Origin: Ketobacter alkanivorans
GTDB lineage: Bacteria > Pseudomonadota > Gammaproteobacteria > Pseudomonadales > Ketobacteraceae
NCBI RefSeq assembly: GCF_002863865.1
Contig: NZ_CP022684.1
Span: 798,931 to 862,930, forward strand
Direction: 5' to 3'
Length of the DNA: 64,000 nucleotides
The notes beneath the pieces are model-generated. The model was not told the origin of the DNA. It saw only the letters and a list, made by a program, of their open reading frames with translations, and did no database searches. Shown piece by piece: positions 35,859 to 44,659 of the stretch (positions within the stretch are counted from its first letter, which is position 1; each line of letters begins with the position of its first letter). Position numbers and translations under genes: made by a program.

Positions 35859-37805
35859 ATGACCGAATTCAGCAAAATCCTTATCGCTAACCGTGGCGAA
35901 ATCGCCGTACGGGTAATCCGCACAGCCAAAAAACTAGGTTACTTCACCGTTGCCGTATACAGCGACGCCGACGCCGACGCACTGCATGTGCAACTGGCAG
36001 ACGAAGCCGTTCGTATCGGCCCTTCCAATGTCGGCGAATCTTACCTGCACATTGATAACATCATCGCAGCTGCCAAAGTCAGCGGTGCAGACGCCGTTCA
36101 TCCCGGCTATGGTTTTCTGTCGGAGAACAGCGACTTCGCAGCCGCGTGCGCGCACAACAACCTGTGTTTTATCGGCCCCCCTGCGGCTGCTATCGAATTG
36201 ATGGGTTCTAAACGCTTGTCCAAGCTCGCAGTTGAGAAAGCGGGTGTACCCACAGTGCCTGGATACGATGGCGCAGACCAAAGCATAGATAACCTCATCC
36301 AACAAGCAGAGCGAATCGGTACACCTCTGATGATCAAGGCATCAGCGGGCGGTGGAGGCCGAGGCATGCGGCTGGTCAATGATTTGGCTAGTTTGAAGCA
36401 GGAGCTGAGTTCCGCGCGTTCCGAAGCTGAAAATGCGTTTGGCAGCGGAGAATTGATTCTGGAAAAGGCCATCCAGAACCCGCGCCACATCGAAATCCAA
36501 ATCTTTGCCGACCAGCAAGGAAACGCCGTGTATTTAGGGGAACGAGACTGCTCGGTGCAACGTCGCCATCAGAAAGTAGTCGAGGAAGCACCCTCCCCCT
36601 TTGTCAGCCCAGAGTTACGGGCCTCCATGGGTGCTTGCGCGGTGAAAGTTGCCAAACTCTGTGATTACGTGGGTGCAGGTACGGTCGAATTTCTGGTGGA
36701 TGAGGATGGCAAATTCTACTTTCTGGAAATGAACACCCGCTTGCAAGTTGAACACCCGGTTACTGAGTTGATCACCGGCACTGACCTGGTGGAATGGCAA
36801 CTACGCGTTGCAGGGGGCGAGGCACTGCCTCTGGCTCAGGAACACATCCGGTTGCAGGGTCATGCTATTGAAGTGCGCCTCTACGCGGAAGATGCCTATC
36901 AACATTATCTGCCGCAAACCGGCCCGGTTTACCTGTGGCACACAGAGGAACAGGCTGGCGTTCGCATCGACAGCGGCATCCGCAGCGGATCCCACATCAG
37001 CTCACACTACGATCCCATGCTCGCTAAGATCATCGCCTATGGCCCCGATCGCACCACCGCCATCCGCAAACTGGATCGGGCCTTGGCCAACACCGTTGTG
37101 CTGGGCACTCAGACCAACAGGCGCTTTCTACGCCAACTGATTCAACACCCTCAGTTCAAGGCCGGGCAAGCCACTACCGCCTTTATTAATGAACACGCAG
37201 ATGATTGGCAGGCTGCATCAACACAACAGGAGCAAGATGCCGCCGCCGTGGCCGCCGCTCTGCTTCACACCACTCATCAGTCATCGTCGTTGGGGGCAGG
37301 CTCAAGTTTCCGTCTCACCGGGGCGAATCAAACCTATTCATGCCGGGTACGCGGCCATCAATGGCTGGATATCACGATACTGGGTGCATGCTATCGACTC
37401 AAAGTGGATATCAATGGCCACCAGGCGACCATTTGGCAGCAAACCACCCACCAACCCACCCTGGAACGTCGCTACCATTTCCACATTCAGGGTTCCGAGC
37501 TGTATTTGGACAACTCCGAGCAGGCATACCGGTTCGAAGACCAAACCCACGCCCCCTCTGCCAAAGCATCCAGCCAAGGCTCAGGCAAAATCGTTGCACC
37601 CATGGATGGAAACCTGATGGCCATTCTGGTTGAACCAGGAGCCAGCGTTAAAGAAGGGGATGTGGTGGCGGTAGTAGAAGCCATGAAAATGGAGCATCAA
37701 CTGCGCGCCAGTATTGACGGCACCGTTTCCAGTGTTGAAGCCAGCGTGGGTGACCAACTTAAGGCTCGCCAACTTATCTTATTGATAAATAGAGAAAATT
37801 CGTAA
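35859..37805 (+). CDS. atuF: Geranyl-CoA carboxylase-type alpha subunit (biotin carboxylase + biotin carrier)
   Basis: 648 residues. The biotin carboxylase domain is at about 1-450 (ILIANRGEIAVRVIRTAKKL start, ATP-grasp loop KASAGGGGRGM, then FLEMNTRLQVEHPVTE). A linker follows, and a C-terminal biotinyl domain at about 575-648 with the lysine in VEAMKMEHQL. It loads CO2 onto biotin for AtuC. The longest gene of the cluster; no frame problem seen. The usual following genes atuG and atuH are not directly behind it: 296 bases later comes an acyl-CoA synthetase with a separate leader. Confidence 0.92.
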   Translation: MTEFSKILIANRGEIAVRVIRTAKKLGYFTVAVYSDADADALHVQLADEAVRIGPSNVGESYLHIDNIIAAAKVSGADAVHPGYGFLSENSDFAAACAHNNLCFIGPPAAAIELMGSKRLSKLAVEKAGVPTVPGYDGADQSIDNLIQQAERIGTPLMIKASAGGGGRGMRLVNDLASLKQELSSARSEAENAFGSGELILEKAIQNPRHIEIQIFADQQGNAVYLGERDCSVQRRHQKVVEEAPSPFVSPELRASMGACAVKVAKLCDYVGAGTVEFLVDEDGKFYFLEMNTRLQVEHPVTELITGTDLVEWQLRVAGGEALPLAQEHIRLQGHAIEVRLYAEDAYQHYLPQTGPVYLWHTEEQAGVRIDSGIRSGSHISSHYDPMLAKIIAYGPDRTTAIRKLDRALANTVVLGTQTNRRFLRQLIQHPQFKAGQATTAFINEHADDWQAASTQQEQDAAAVAAALLHTTHQSSSLGAGSSFRLTGANQTYSCRVRGHQWLDITILGACYRLKVDINGHQATIWQQTTHQPTLERRYHFHIQGSELYLDNSEQAYRFEDQTHAPSAKASSQGSGKIVAPMDGNLMAILVEPGASVKEGDVVAVVEAMKMEHQLRASIDGTVSSVEASVGDQLKARQLILLINRENS

Positions 37806-38101
37806 TATTTAAGAACTTGACTTTAAGCGACAACGCACTGTGATTATGCGCCACCACCAAGTCCACTTTTAGACCTCAAAGGCTTGAACCAAGCGCCCCA
37901 TGAGGTTATCGTACGCCAACGCTAAAGAAGTGTGGATACCAAGTCGAAAAACCATCGATTTCAGCTTAGGGTGGCATTATTTCACCTACACCTGTTGGGA
38001 TATTCGATGTTGCGATCTACAGCTGCACTCAGGTAACAAGCCTGTGTTAGCGCAACAAAAACATTATAAACCTACTTTATGGATTGCCGACTGGGGGTAA
38101 C

Positions 38102-39940
38102 ATGACTAGCAGTACTACTGGTGTGATTACCTGGGGCATGATGCTAAAAAAGGCTCCGTTCATAATGCGGAACCTGCCTCGGATAATCAAAGGATTAAAA
38201 ATCGGTAACATCAATGATCCCACACAGCCATGTGGTCTAGGATGGACATTTGAACTGGCTGCAAAGCGCAACCCTCGTGGCACCGCTATCTTGTACGAGA
38301 ACACGCGGTTCAACTACGACGAATTCAACCAGTGGGGCAACCGCATTGCCCACTACCTGCAAAGCCAAGGCATCAAGAAAGGTGACGTTGTCGGTGTCTT
38401 TATCGAAAACCGCCCTGAACTGCTGGCTACCGTGTTGGGTGTCTCCAAAATTGGTGCGGTTTGCGCCATGCTCAACACATCGCAAACACAGAAAGTACTG
38501 ATACACAGCTTCAACCTGGTGAATCCAAAAGCCGCCATCGTCGGCGGTGAACTGACGGATGCCTTTGACGAAGTTCGTGGCGATCTAAATGTAGATGACG
38601 ACAAAGTCTTCTTCCTGGCCGATCAAGACACCACCAAAGATCCCGGTGTGGCACCTAAAGGTTATCGCAACCTCGCAACTGAGTCTGCCAGCAGCCCGAC
38701 TCATAACCCGGATTCCACCAACCGCATTTATTGCAACGATCCCTGCTTCTATATATACACCTCCGGCACCACCGGTCTGCCCAAGGCAGGTATCTTTAAG
38801 CATGGTCGCTGGATGAAATCCTATGGCGGCTTCGGCATCATGGCCATGCGGTTGGGCCCGAAAGATGTGATGTACTCCACCCTGCCACTCTACCATGCAA
38901 CCGGTTTGTGCGTATGCTGGGGCTCCGCCATCGCAGGCTCCTCAGGCTTCGCTATTCGTCGCAAATTCAGTGCCTCCAACTTCTGGCGTGATGCGCGCAA
39001 ATACAATGCTACCGCTATTGGCTACGTTGGTGAGCTGTGCCGCTATTTGCTGGATCAGCCGGTAATGTCCGATGATGCCAACAACCCGGTACGCAAAATG
39101 GTCGGTAACGGCTTGCGCCCCAACGTATGGATGCCCTTCAAGAAACGCTTTGGCGTTGAAGAGATTGTCGAACTGTACGCTGCATCAGACGGCAACATCG
39201 GTTTCACCAATATCTTTAACTTTGATAACACCGTTGGCTTCTCTCCCATGAGCTGGGCGCTGGTGGAATACGACAAAGAAAAAGAAGAACCGATTCGTGG
39301 CGCTGACGGCTTCATGAAGAAAGTTCAAAAAGGTGGGCAAGGCCTGTTGATTGCTGAAATCAACGACAAAGCGCCCCTGGATGGCTATACCGATCCCGAA
39401 AAAACCAAAAAGGTTGTGCTTACCGATGTGTTCACCAAGGGTGATCGCTGGTTTAACACCGGCGACATGCTGCGTGACATCGGCTTTGGCCACACCCAGT
39501 TTGTGGATCGTTTGGGCGATACATTCCGCTGGAAAGGTGAGAACGTATCCACTACGGAAGTTGAAAACATCGTATCCAGCCACCCTCAAATTTCCGAGGC
39601 AGTTGTGTACGGCGTAGAAATTCCCAACACCAACGGTCGCGCTGGCATGGCATCCATTACCCCCGCTGTTCCTCTTGAAGAGATCAACTTCAAGGAACTG
39701 TGCTCGTTCCTGCGCAATAACATGCCTGCTTACTCAGTGCCGCTGTTCCTGCGCATTAAACAGCAGATGGAAACCACCGGCACGTTCAAGTATCAGAAGT
39801 CTAACCTGAAAGAACAGGCTTTTGATCCAGCCAAAACCAACGGCGAACTGGTTTATGCACTGTTGCCGGGATCAGATGAATACGTTGAAGTGACTGACGA
39901 GGTTCTGGCAGGCATCAATAACAACGAATATCGCTATTGA
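38102..39940 (+). CDS. Long/very-long-chain acyl-CoA synthetase (FATP/FadD6-like)
   Basis: 612 residues from the ATG at 38102, which has GGGGG just upstream; a TTG at 38084 is less likely. Adenylate-forming enzyme that activates fatty acids as acyl-CoA via acyl-AMP. The AMP motif FYIYTSGTTGLPKAG is at about 218-232, the VELYAASDGNIGF block precedes GDMLRDIGFGHTQFVDRLGD, and RWKGENVSTTEVEN is the hinge region. The protein resembles the eukaryotic FATP type rather than E. coli FadD. It may replace AtuH in activating citronellate-type acids, but a broader fatty-acid role is equally possible. Ends in a strong terminator. The 296-base gap upstream (37806-38101) holds TTGACT near 37818 as a possible -35. 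Confidence 0.9.
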   Translation: MTSSTTGVITWGMMLKKAPFIMRNLPRIIKGLKIGNINDPTQPCGLGWTFELAAKRNPRGTAILYENTRFNYDEFNQWGNRIAHYLQSQGIKKGDVVGVFIENRPELLATVLGVSKIGAVCAMLNTSQTQKVLIHSFNLVNPKAAIVGGELTDAFDEVRGDLNVDDDKVFFLADQDTTKDPGVAPKGYRNLATESASSPTHNPDSTNRIYCNDPCFYIYTSGTTGLPKAGIFKHGRWMKSYGGFGIMAMRLGPKDVMYSTLPLYHATGLCVCWGSAIAGSSGFAIRRKFSASNFWRDARKYNATAIGYVGELCRYLLDQPVMSDDANNPVRKMVGNGLRPNVWMPFKKRFGVEEIVELYAASDGNIGFTNIFNFDNTVGFSPMSWALVEYDKEKEEPIRGADGFMKKVQKGGQGLLIAEINDKAPLDGYTDPEKTKKVVLTDVFTKGDRWFNTGDMLRDIGFGHTQFVDRLGDTFRWKGENVSTTEVENIVSSHPQISEAVVYGVEIPNTNGRAGMASITPAVPLEEINFKELCSFLRNNMPAYSVPLFLRIKQQMETTGTFKYQKSNLKEQAFDPAKTNGELVYALLPGSDEYVEVTDEVLAGINNNEYRY

Positions 39941-39956
39941 TTTATTGCCATCCAGA

Positions 39957-39990
39957 CAAAAAGGCCAGCTTTAAAGCTGGCCTTTTTTAT
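39957..39990. terminator. Strong terminator after the acyl-CoA synthetase
   Basis: Perfect palindrome AAGGCCAGCTTT / AAAGCTGGCCTT (39961-39984) followed by a T run; 17 bases after the stop codon. Confidence 0.92.
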
Positions 39991-40040
39991 GAGGTTTGCT
40001 ATAAAAAGTAAGGACTGAAACAAACCTGTTGGCGGACACA

Positions 40041-40442
40041 ATGTATAATCAGGACGTGACTGCGCGCCGGGGCATTGCCCAATTGGCGTTAAAAGGATTT
40101 TTCAATATGGCCTCCCGCTGGCAGCTAACCCGTCCAGAGGCGATGACGCTGCTGGGCCTGACCGCCACCTCAACCTATGCCAACTGGAAAAACGGCAAAA
40201 CGGGCACTATCCCCCGCGACACCTTGGAACGCATTTCCTATTTATTGAATATCGACGACAGCCTACGCGCCTATTTACCCACCGACACCGCCATTATCCA
40301 GCGTTTACGCCACCCCCAAACCCCTCATGAGAAATCAACATCCTTTATCGAGCGCATGCTACAGGGCAACGTGATCGACATCTATCTGGTGCAGCAAGAG
40401 CTGCTCCAACACGGTGAACAGGCCAGAAAACAGGCGGGTTGA
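40041..40442 (+). CDS. Xre-like HTH protein of the MbcA/ParS/Xre antitoxin type, without a toxin
   Basis: 133 residues from the ATG at 40041; an in-frame TTG at 40029 would add four. The N-terminal part LTRPEAMTLLGLTATSTYAN then TIPRDTLERISYLLNIDDSL is the Xre-like helix-turn-helix found in antitoxins paired with RES-domain toxins. The C-terminal part, FIERMLQGNVIDIYLVQQEL, resembles the small antitoxin domain (DUF2384) but is short. No RES toxin lies on either side (acyl-CoA synthetase and nitronate monooxygenase), so it is either an orphan antitoxin or a chromosomal regulator. Family assignment is from memory of the motif pattern. Confidence 0.7.
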   Translation: MYNQDVTARRGIAQLALKGFFNMASRWQLTRPEAMTLLGLTATSTYANWKNGKTGTIPRDTLERISYLLNIDDSLRAYLPTDTAIIQRLRHPQTPHEKSTSFIERMLQGNVIDIYLVQQELLQHGEQARKQAG

Positions 40443-40553
40443 TTGTCTTCAGTAAACAAAATCATCACCCTGCCTAACTAGCAGGCTTTCCGCCATTGCA
40501 ACAAAATCCGTTATTTGATGTAGTCCGCTCTCGAGACAAATCAATTGGAGTAA

Positions 40554-41540
<987 letters not shown>

Positions 41541-41565
41541 GCGACTCGCTGCGGTGAAAACAACC

Positions 41566-41609
41566 CATGAATAAAAAAGGGACGTTAATTCGTCCCTTTT
41601 TTATTCATG
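41566..41609. terminator. Bidirectional terminator with 19-bp perfect arms
   Basis: CATGAATAAAAAAGGGACG at 41566-41584, a 6-base loop TTAATT, and its exact complement at 41591-41609. The core GGGACG/CGTCCC has six A/T bases on each side, so it works in both directions between the convergent genes. The arms are longer than a terminator needs. Confidence 0.93.
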
Positions 41610-41611
41610 CA

Positions 41612-42304
41612 TTAAGCAGGATGTGGATACAAAATAGACTCAGAGAACTCGAAGAAACCTTCCATTTCCTTGCTGCTCATCGATGGAATCACCTTACGAA
41701 TTACCGTTTTCGCCGCGCTGCGGATAGCATCGCTGGCCACCGACGTAATCTTGTTCATTACCATACCCAATTTCATCATACTCAAGGGCTTATCCATATA
41801 CGAATGGATCGCAACCTCCACCAGCTCACATAATGCATCGGAGTAATCTTTAGCAATGGCATCTGCGCCTTGCTCTTTCCCATTAGCCACTACTCGACCC
41901 AAGCGCTCTCGCAATTCGGGGCTGATCTCTACGGCTACATAGGTAGGATAACGCTCACTCTCCCGTAAAGGCTTGAGCAGGCCATTAATATAGTCCGCCA
42001 TATGCAATCGATCGGCCTTGGACATCTTCTTCACCACTTGTTTCAACGTCAGGTGAATGGTTTTCTTCATGGCAGACACACCACCGGACACAATCTTTTG
42101 CCCCATGCTGTTGAGCTTTACTCGCTCAATGGGATTCATAAAATATTGATCCAGGCATTCATCGGCAAACTGATTCAGTAACGCCAGCAGCTTTTCTGCC
42201 TGCTCTTTTTCAGAACCGTTTTCCAGAGAAGCACGGTAAATATTGTTCATTGAATACAGGGCGTCCGATGCACCGAATCCAAGATACCAATTGGTTTGAC
42301 TCAT
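41612..42304 (-). CDS. Hypothetical protein, 230 residues, all-helical
   Basis: Starts MSQTNWYLGFGASDALYSMN with GGAGGAG before the ATG. Predicted helices run through the length (for example EKEQAEKLLALLNQFADECL and KKTIHLTLKQVVKKMSKADR). A conserved-looking segment RYPTYVAVEISPELRERLG is in the middle. No signal peptide, membrane helix or catalytic motif is visible. The stop sits inside the terminator shared with the nitronate monooxygenase gene. I do not recognise the family. The neighbourhood of acyl-CoA and esterase genes gives only a weak hint of lipid association. Confidence 0.72.
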   Translation of the reverse strand: MSQTNWYLGFGASDALYSMNNIYRASLENGSEKEQAEKLLALLNQFADECLDQYFMNPIERVKLNSMGQKIVSGGVSAMKKTIHLTLKQVVKKMSKADRLHMADYINGLLKPLRESERYPTYVAVEISPELRERLGRVVANGKEQGADAIAKDYSDALCELVEVAIHSYMDKPLSMMKLGMVMNKITSVASDAIRSAAKTVIRKVIPSMSSKEMEGFFEFSESILYPHPA

Positions 42305-42513
42305 AAAACTCCTCCTAATCCACAGGCGCGCAATTAGACCAGATCACGCACCATATCCAAATGGCTTTAGCGCCCAAATAGTGATTTTTTGAACCAATCC
42401 TCACTCACTTTGGTGACTAAAACACCTAACCTATTACGATTCAAACCTCAATGTGCCAATACAGGTAAAAACTGCTATAACTATTCAAACAATAAAGAGA
42501 AGGACTCCAGTCT

Positions 42514-43848
42514 ATGTTACAGGGTTATGTGCATCCAGATTTTGGTCGCGTTGCAGAAGTTCTCTCCCAGCAGATCCCCCGTAACCGGCCAGGTGGCGCC
42601 GCTTTATCGGTATATCACAAAGGTCAGTGTGTTGTAGATATCTGGGGCGGCACGCGCAATCGAGATGGTGATCCCTGGCGCTCTGAAACCCTGTCACTCT
42701 CTTTCTCAACCACAAAAGGCGTAGCCTCTACCCTGCTGCACATCCTGGTGGATCAAGGCTATCTGAATTACGACGATCCGGTCAGCAAACATTGGCCCGA
42801 GTTCGGCCAGAAAGCCAAACAGAATATCACCGTCCGCCAATTGCTATGCCATGAAGCCGGTATGTATCACATCCGCGAGATGATCGACGACGCCGAGCAA
42901 ATGATGGACTGGAACTTCATGACCACCGCTATTGAGCGCGCCAAACCCGTTCATGAACCTGGCACCAATAACGGCTACCACGCCCTCACCTACGGTTGGT
43001 TGATCGGCGAACTGGTGCAACGGGTCACCAGTAAAACCTTTGCAGAAGTACTGGATGAGCTGATCGCCGCACCACTGCAATTGGATGGACTGTACGTGGG
43101 CCTACCTGAAGACCAGATGCACCGCCGCGCCGAGCTGGTACAGAGTATCGGCAAGCAAGGCTCATCGGAAATGCGGGTGGAACGCCGCAGCCAAAAACTG
43201 ATGCTCAAAGCAGTAACCGCAGGCCTCAAAATTGCCAATATCGACCTGGATAAAACCATATCCGCATTGGTACCCAAAGGTGCTATGTATCTGGATTACA
43301 ACAGCCCGGACTTCGTCAATGCCTGCGTCCCCGCCGCCAACGGCATGTTCACTGCGCGCTCCCTGGCCAAACTTTACGCCGTGCTGGCAAACGGTGGCGA
43401 ATTGGACGGCATTCGCCTGATCTCCCGGGAAACCATGAATGAAATCACCCAAATCCAGAATCGCACGATGGGTGACGTAATCCCCGTACCGATGCACTGG
43501 CGCTTGGGGTATCACCGGGTCTTCGCACTGGGCAAAGCCACCTCTCTAAGCTTTGGTCATTTTGGCTTTGGCGGTTCCGGTGCCTGGGCTGACCCCGTGC
43601 GTAAACTTTCGGTAGGGCTGACCTTGAATAACGGTGTAGGCACCCCGTTTGGAGATGCCCGCATTCTGCAGATCACCGGGGCGGTCATTAAAGCCGCAGA
43701 AAAACGTTACCTGATGCCGGATCTGGAACAAGTCCACGGCATCGGCCCATTCTTTCCCCGAGATCGCCGCAGCACCTATGGCACAGCCAAAAAGCTGGTT
43801 ACCGGTGTGCTGCCCCGTCGGCGCAAGGCTGACCTCAGCGCAATTTAA
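42514..43848 (+). CDS. Serine hydrolase, beta-lactamase/family VIII esterase type (EstB-like)
   Basis: 444 residues. The nucleophile motif SxxK is STTK at 65-68 (in LSLSFSTTKGVAS). The second motif is a Tyr in GTNNGYHALTYGWLIGELV, and the late HFGFGGSGAWADP is the family's third conserved element. No signal peptide is evident, so it is probably cytoplasmic. Members hydrolyse short-chain esters or amides, and beta-lactam cleavage is generally weak. GAGAAGGACT precedes the ATG. A long hairpin lies after its stop codon. Confidence 0.9.
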   Translation: MLQGYVHPDFGRVAEVLSQQIPRNRPGGAALSVYHKGQCVVDIWGGTRNRDGDPWRSETLSLSFSTTKGVASTLLHILVDQGYLNYDDPVSKHWPEFGQKAKQNITVRQLLCHEAGMYHIREMIDDAEQMMDWNFMTTAIERAKPVHEPGTNNGYHALTYGWLIGELVQRVTSKTFAEVLDELIAAPLQLDGLYVGLPEDQMHRRAELVQSIGKQGSSEMRVERRSQKLMLKAVTAGLKIANIDLDKTISALVPKGAMYLDYNSPDFVNACVPAANGMFTARSLAKLYAVLANGGELDGIRLISRETMNEITQIQNRTMGDVIPVPMHWRLGYHRVFALGKATSLSFGHFGFGGSGAWADPVRKLSVGLTLNNGVGTPFGDARILQITGAVIKAAEKRYLMPDLEQVHGIGPFFPRDRRSTYGTAKKLVTGVLPRRRKADLSAI

Positions 43849-43861
43849 CGCACTTTTAGCA

Positions 43862-43902
43862 CACAAATTTAACGGCACCTGAAAGGCGCCGCTAAATTTG
43901 TG
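43862..43902. other. Long stem-loop after the serine hydrolase gene
   Basis: CACAAATTTA, mismatch, CGGC, mismatch, CCT, loop GAA, AGG, mismatch, GCCG, mismatch, TAAATTTGTG. About 17 paired positions and three or fewer mismatches, starting 14 bases after the stop. There is no immediate T run, so it is not a standard terminator; RNA 3'-end protection or a weak terminator is possible. Confidence 0.7.
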
Positions 43903-44056
43903 ATGCAATTAGGGTTAATATTCTAATTTTTTTGTATAAATTGCGTTTCGCAGTGTTGTTGTTCTGAACATCACAAATGGAATTTTCCTGTCAGGACAAA
44001 CATATGCGCCAATATGAGGTTTTTTTAATCAGCCATCCTAAATGAGGGATTATTAA

Positions 44057-44470
44057 ATGAGCGAGTTTTCGGTCCGCGTTAAAACGCAATTAGAGCAGTT
44101 CAATTCATCTGTTGATCAAATTATCAACGCTTCTCGCGGTCTTTATGTGAAAATCAGAGAAGAGAGCAATAAGCAGTTCGACGAACTGGTTAAGGCTGGC
44201 GAACAGCAGCTGCAAGCAGAAGAATCTTTTCTGGAGCAGCTCAAGAAAGACATCATCAACCCTTTTGAAGACGTAAAAAGCAGCCTTGATCAACTGAAAA
44301 ATGCATCCGTTGGTCTGGTTGTGAAAGCGCGCAAAAGCAGCGAATCCTATTTCGACGAGCTGGTAGAACTGGGTTCCACCACCGTAGAAGAAGTAACCGA
44401 AGTTGCTAAAAAGACAGTAAAAAAGGTTTCTTCAGCAAAAAAGACTGAAAAGGCTGTGGTTACAGAGTAA
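44057..44470 (+). CDS. Phasin-like coiled-coil protein with tandem internal duplication
   Basis: 137 residues, no signal peptide or membrane helix. Residues 15-52 and 73-110 are two copies of one unit: SSVDQIINASRGLYVKIR aligns with SSLDQLKNASVGLVVKAR, and both continue to FDELV-x-x-G, a 58-residue offset. The C-terminus is Lys-rich (AKKTVKKVSSAKKTEKAV), reminiscent of the basic tails of PhaF-type phasins. Amphipathic helices fit a protein that coats polyhydroxyalkanoate or wax granules, but the family call is tentative and no PHA synthase is in the window. GAGGGA is eight bases before the ATG, and a strong terminator follows, so it is a single-gene transcript. Confidence 0.7.
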   Translation: MSEFSVRVKTQLEQFNSSVDQIINASRGLYVKIREESNKQFDELVKAGEQQLQAEESFLEQLKKDIINPFEDVKSSLDQLKNASVGLVVKARKSSESYFDELVELGSTTVEEVTEVAKKTVKKVSSAKKTEKAVVTE

Positions 44471-44504
44471 GTCTCTCACAGCCATGCCGGCTCCCCCCTA
44501 CTTT

Positions 44505-44528
44505 AAGGCGGCATCTTGCCGCCTTTTT
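44505..44528 (+). terminator. Terminator after the phasin-like gene
   Basis: AAGGCGGCA, loop TCT, TGCCGCCTT, then TTT; nine perfect pairs, 35 bases after the stop. Confidence 0.93.
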
Positions 44529-44659
44529 CCTGTAATATACCTGCTAGATGATTTAAGTTAGAATCATGTCTCAAAGTTGGCGATCAATATACTTGTCGAT
44601 CACCCGAGAGCTATACTGTCAACACCCATTACAATACCCGTTCAGCGAGAAAGTAGTGC

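Noticed and set aside
37900..38100. 66-codon plus-strand ORF before the acyl-CoA synthetase
   Set aside because: No ribosome-binding site, odd composition rich in Trp and Cys, and it runs into the real gene's leader; probably chance.
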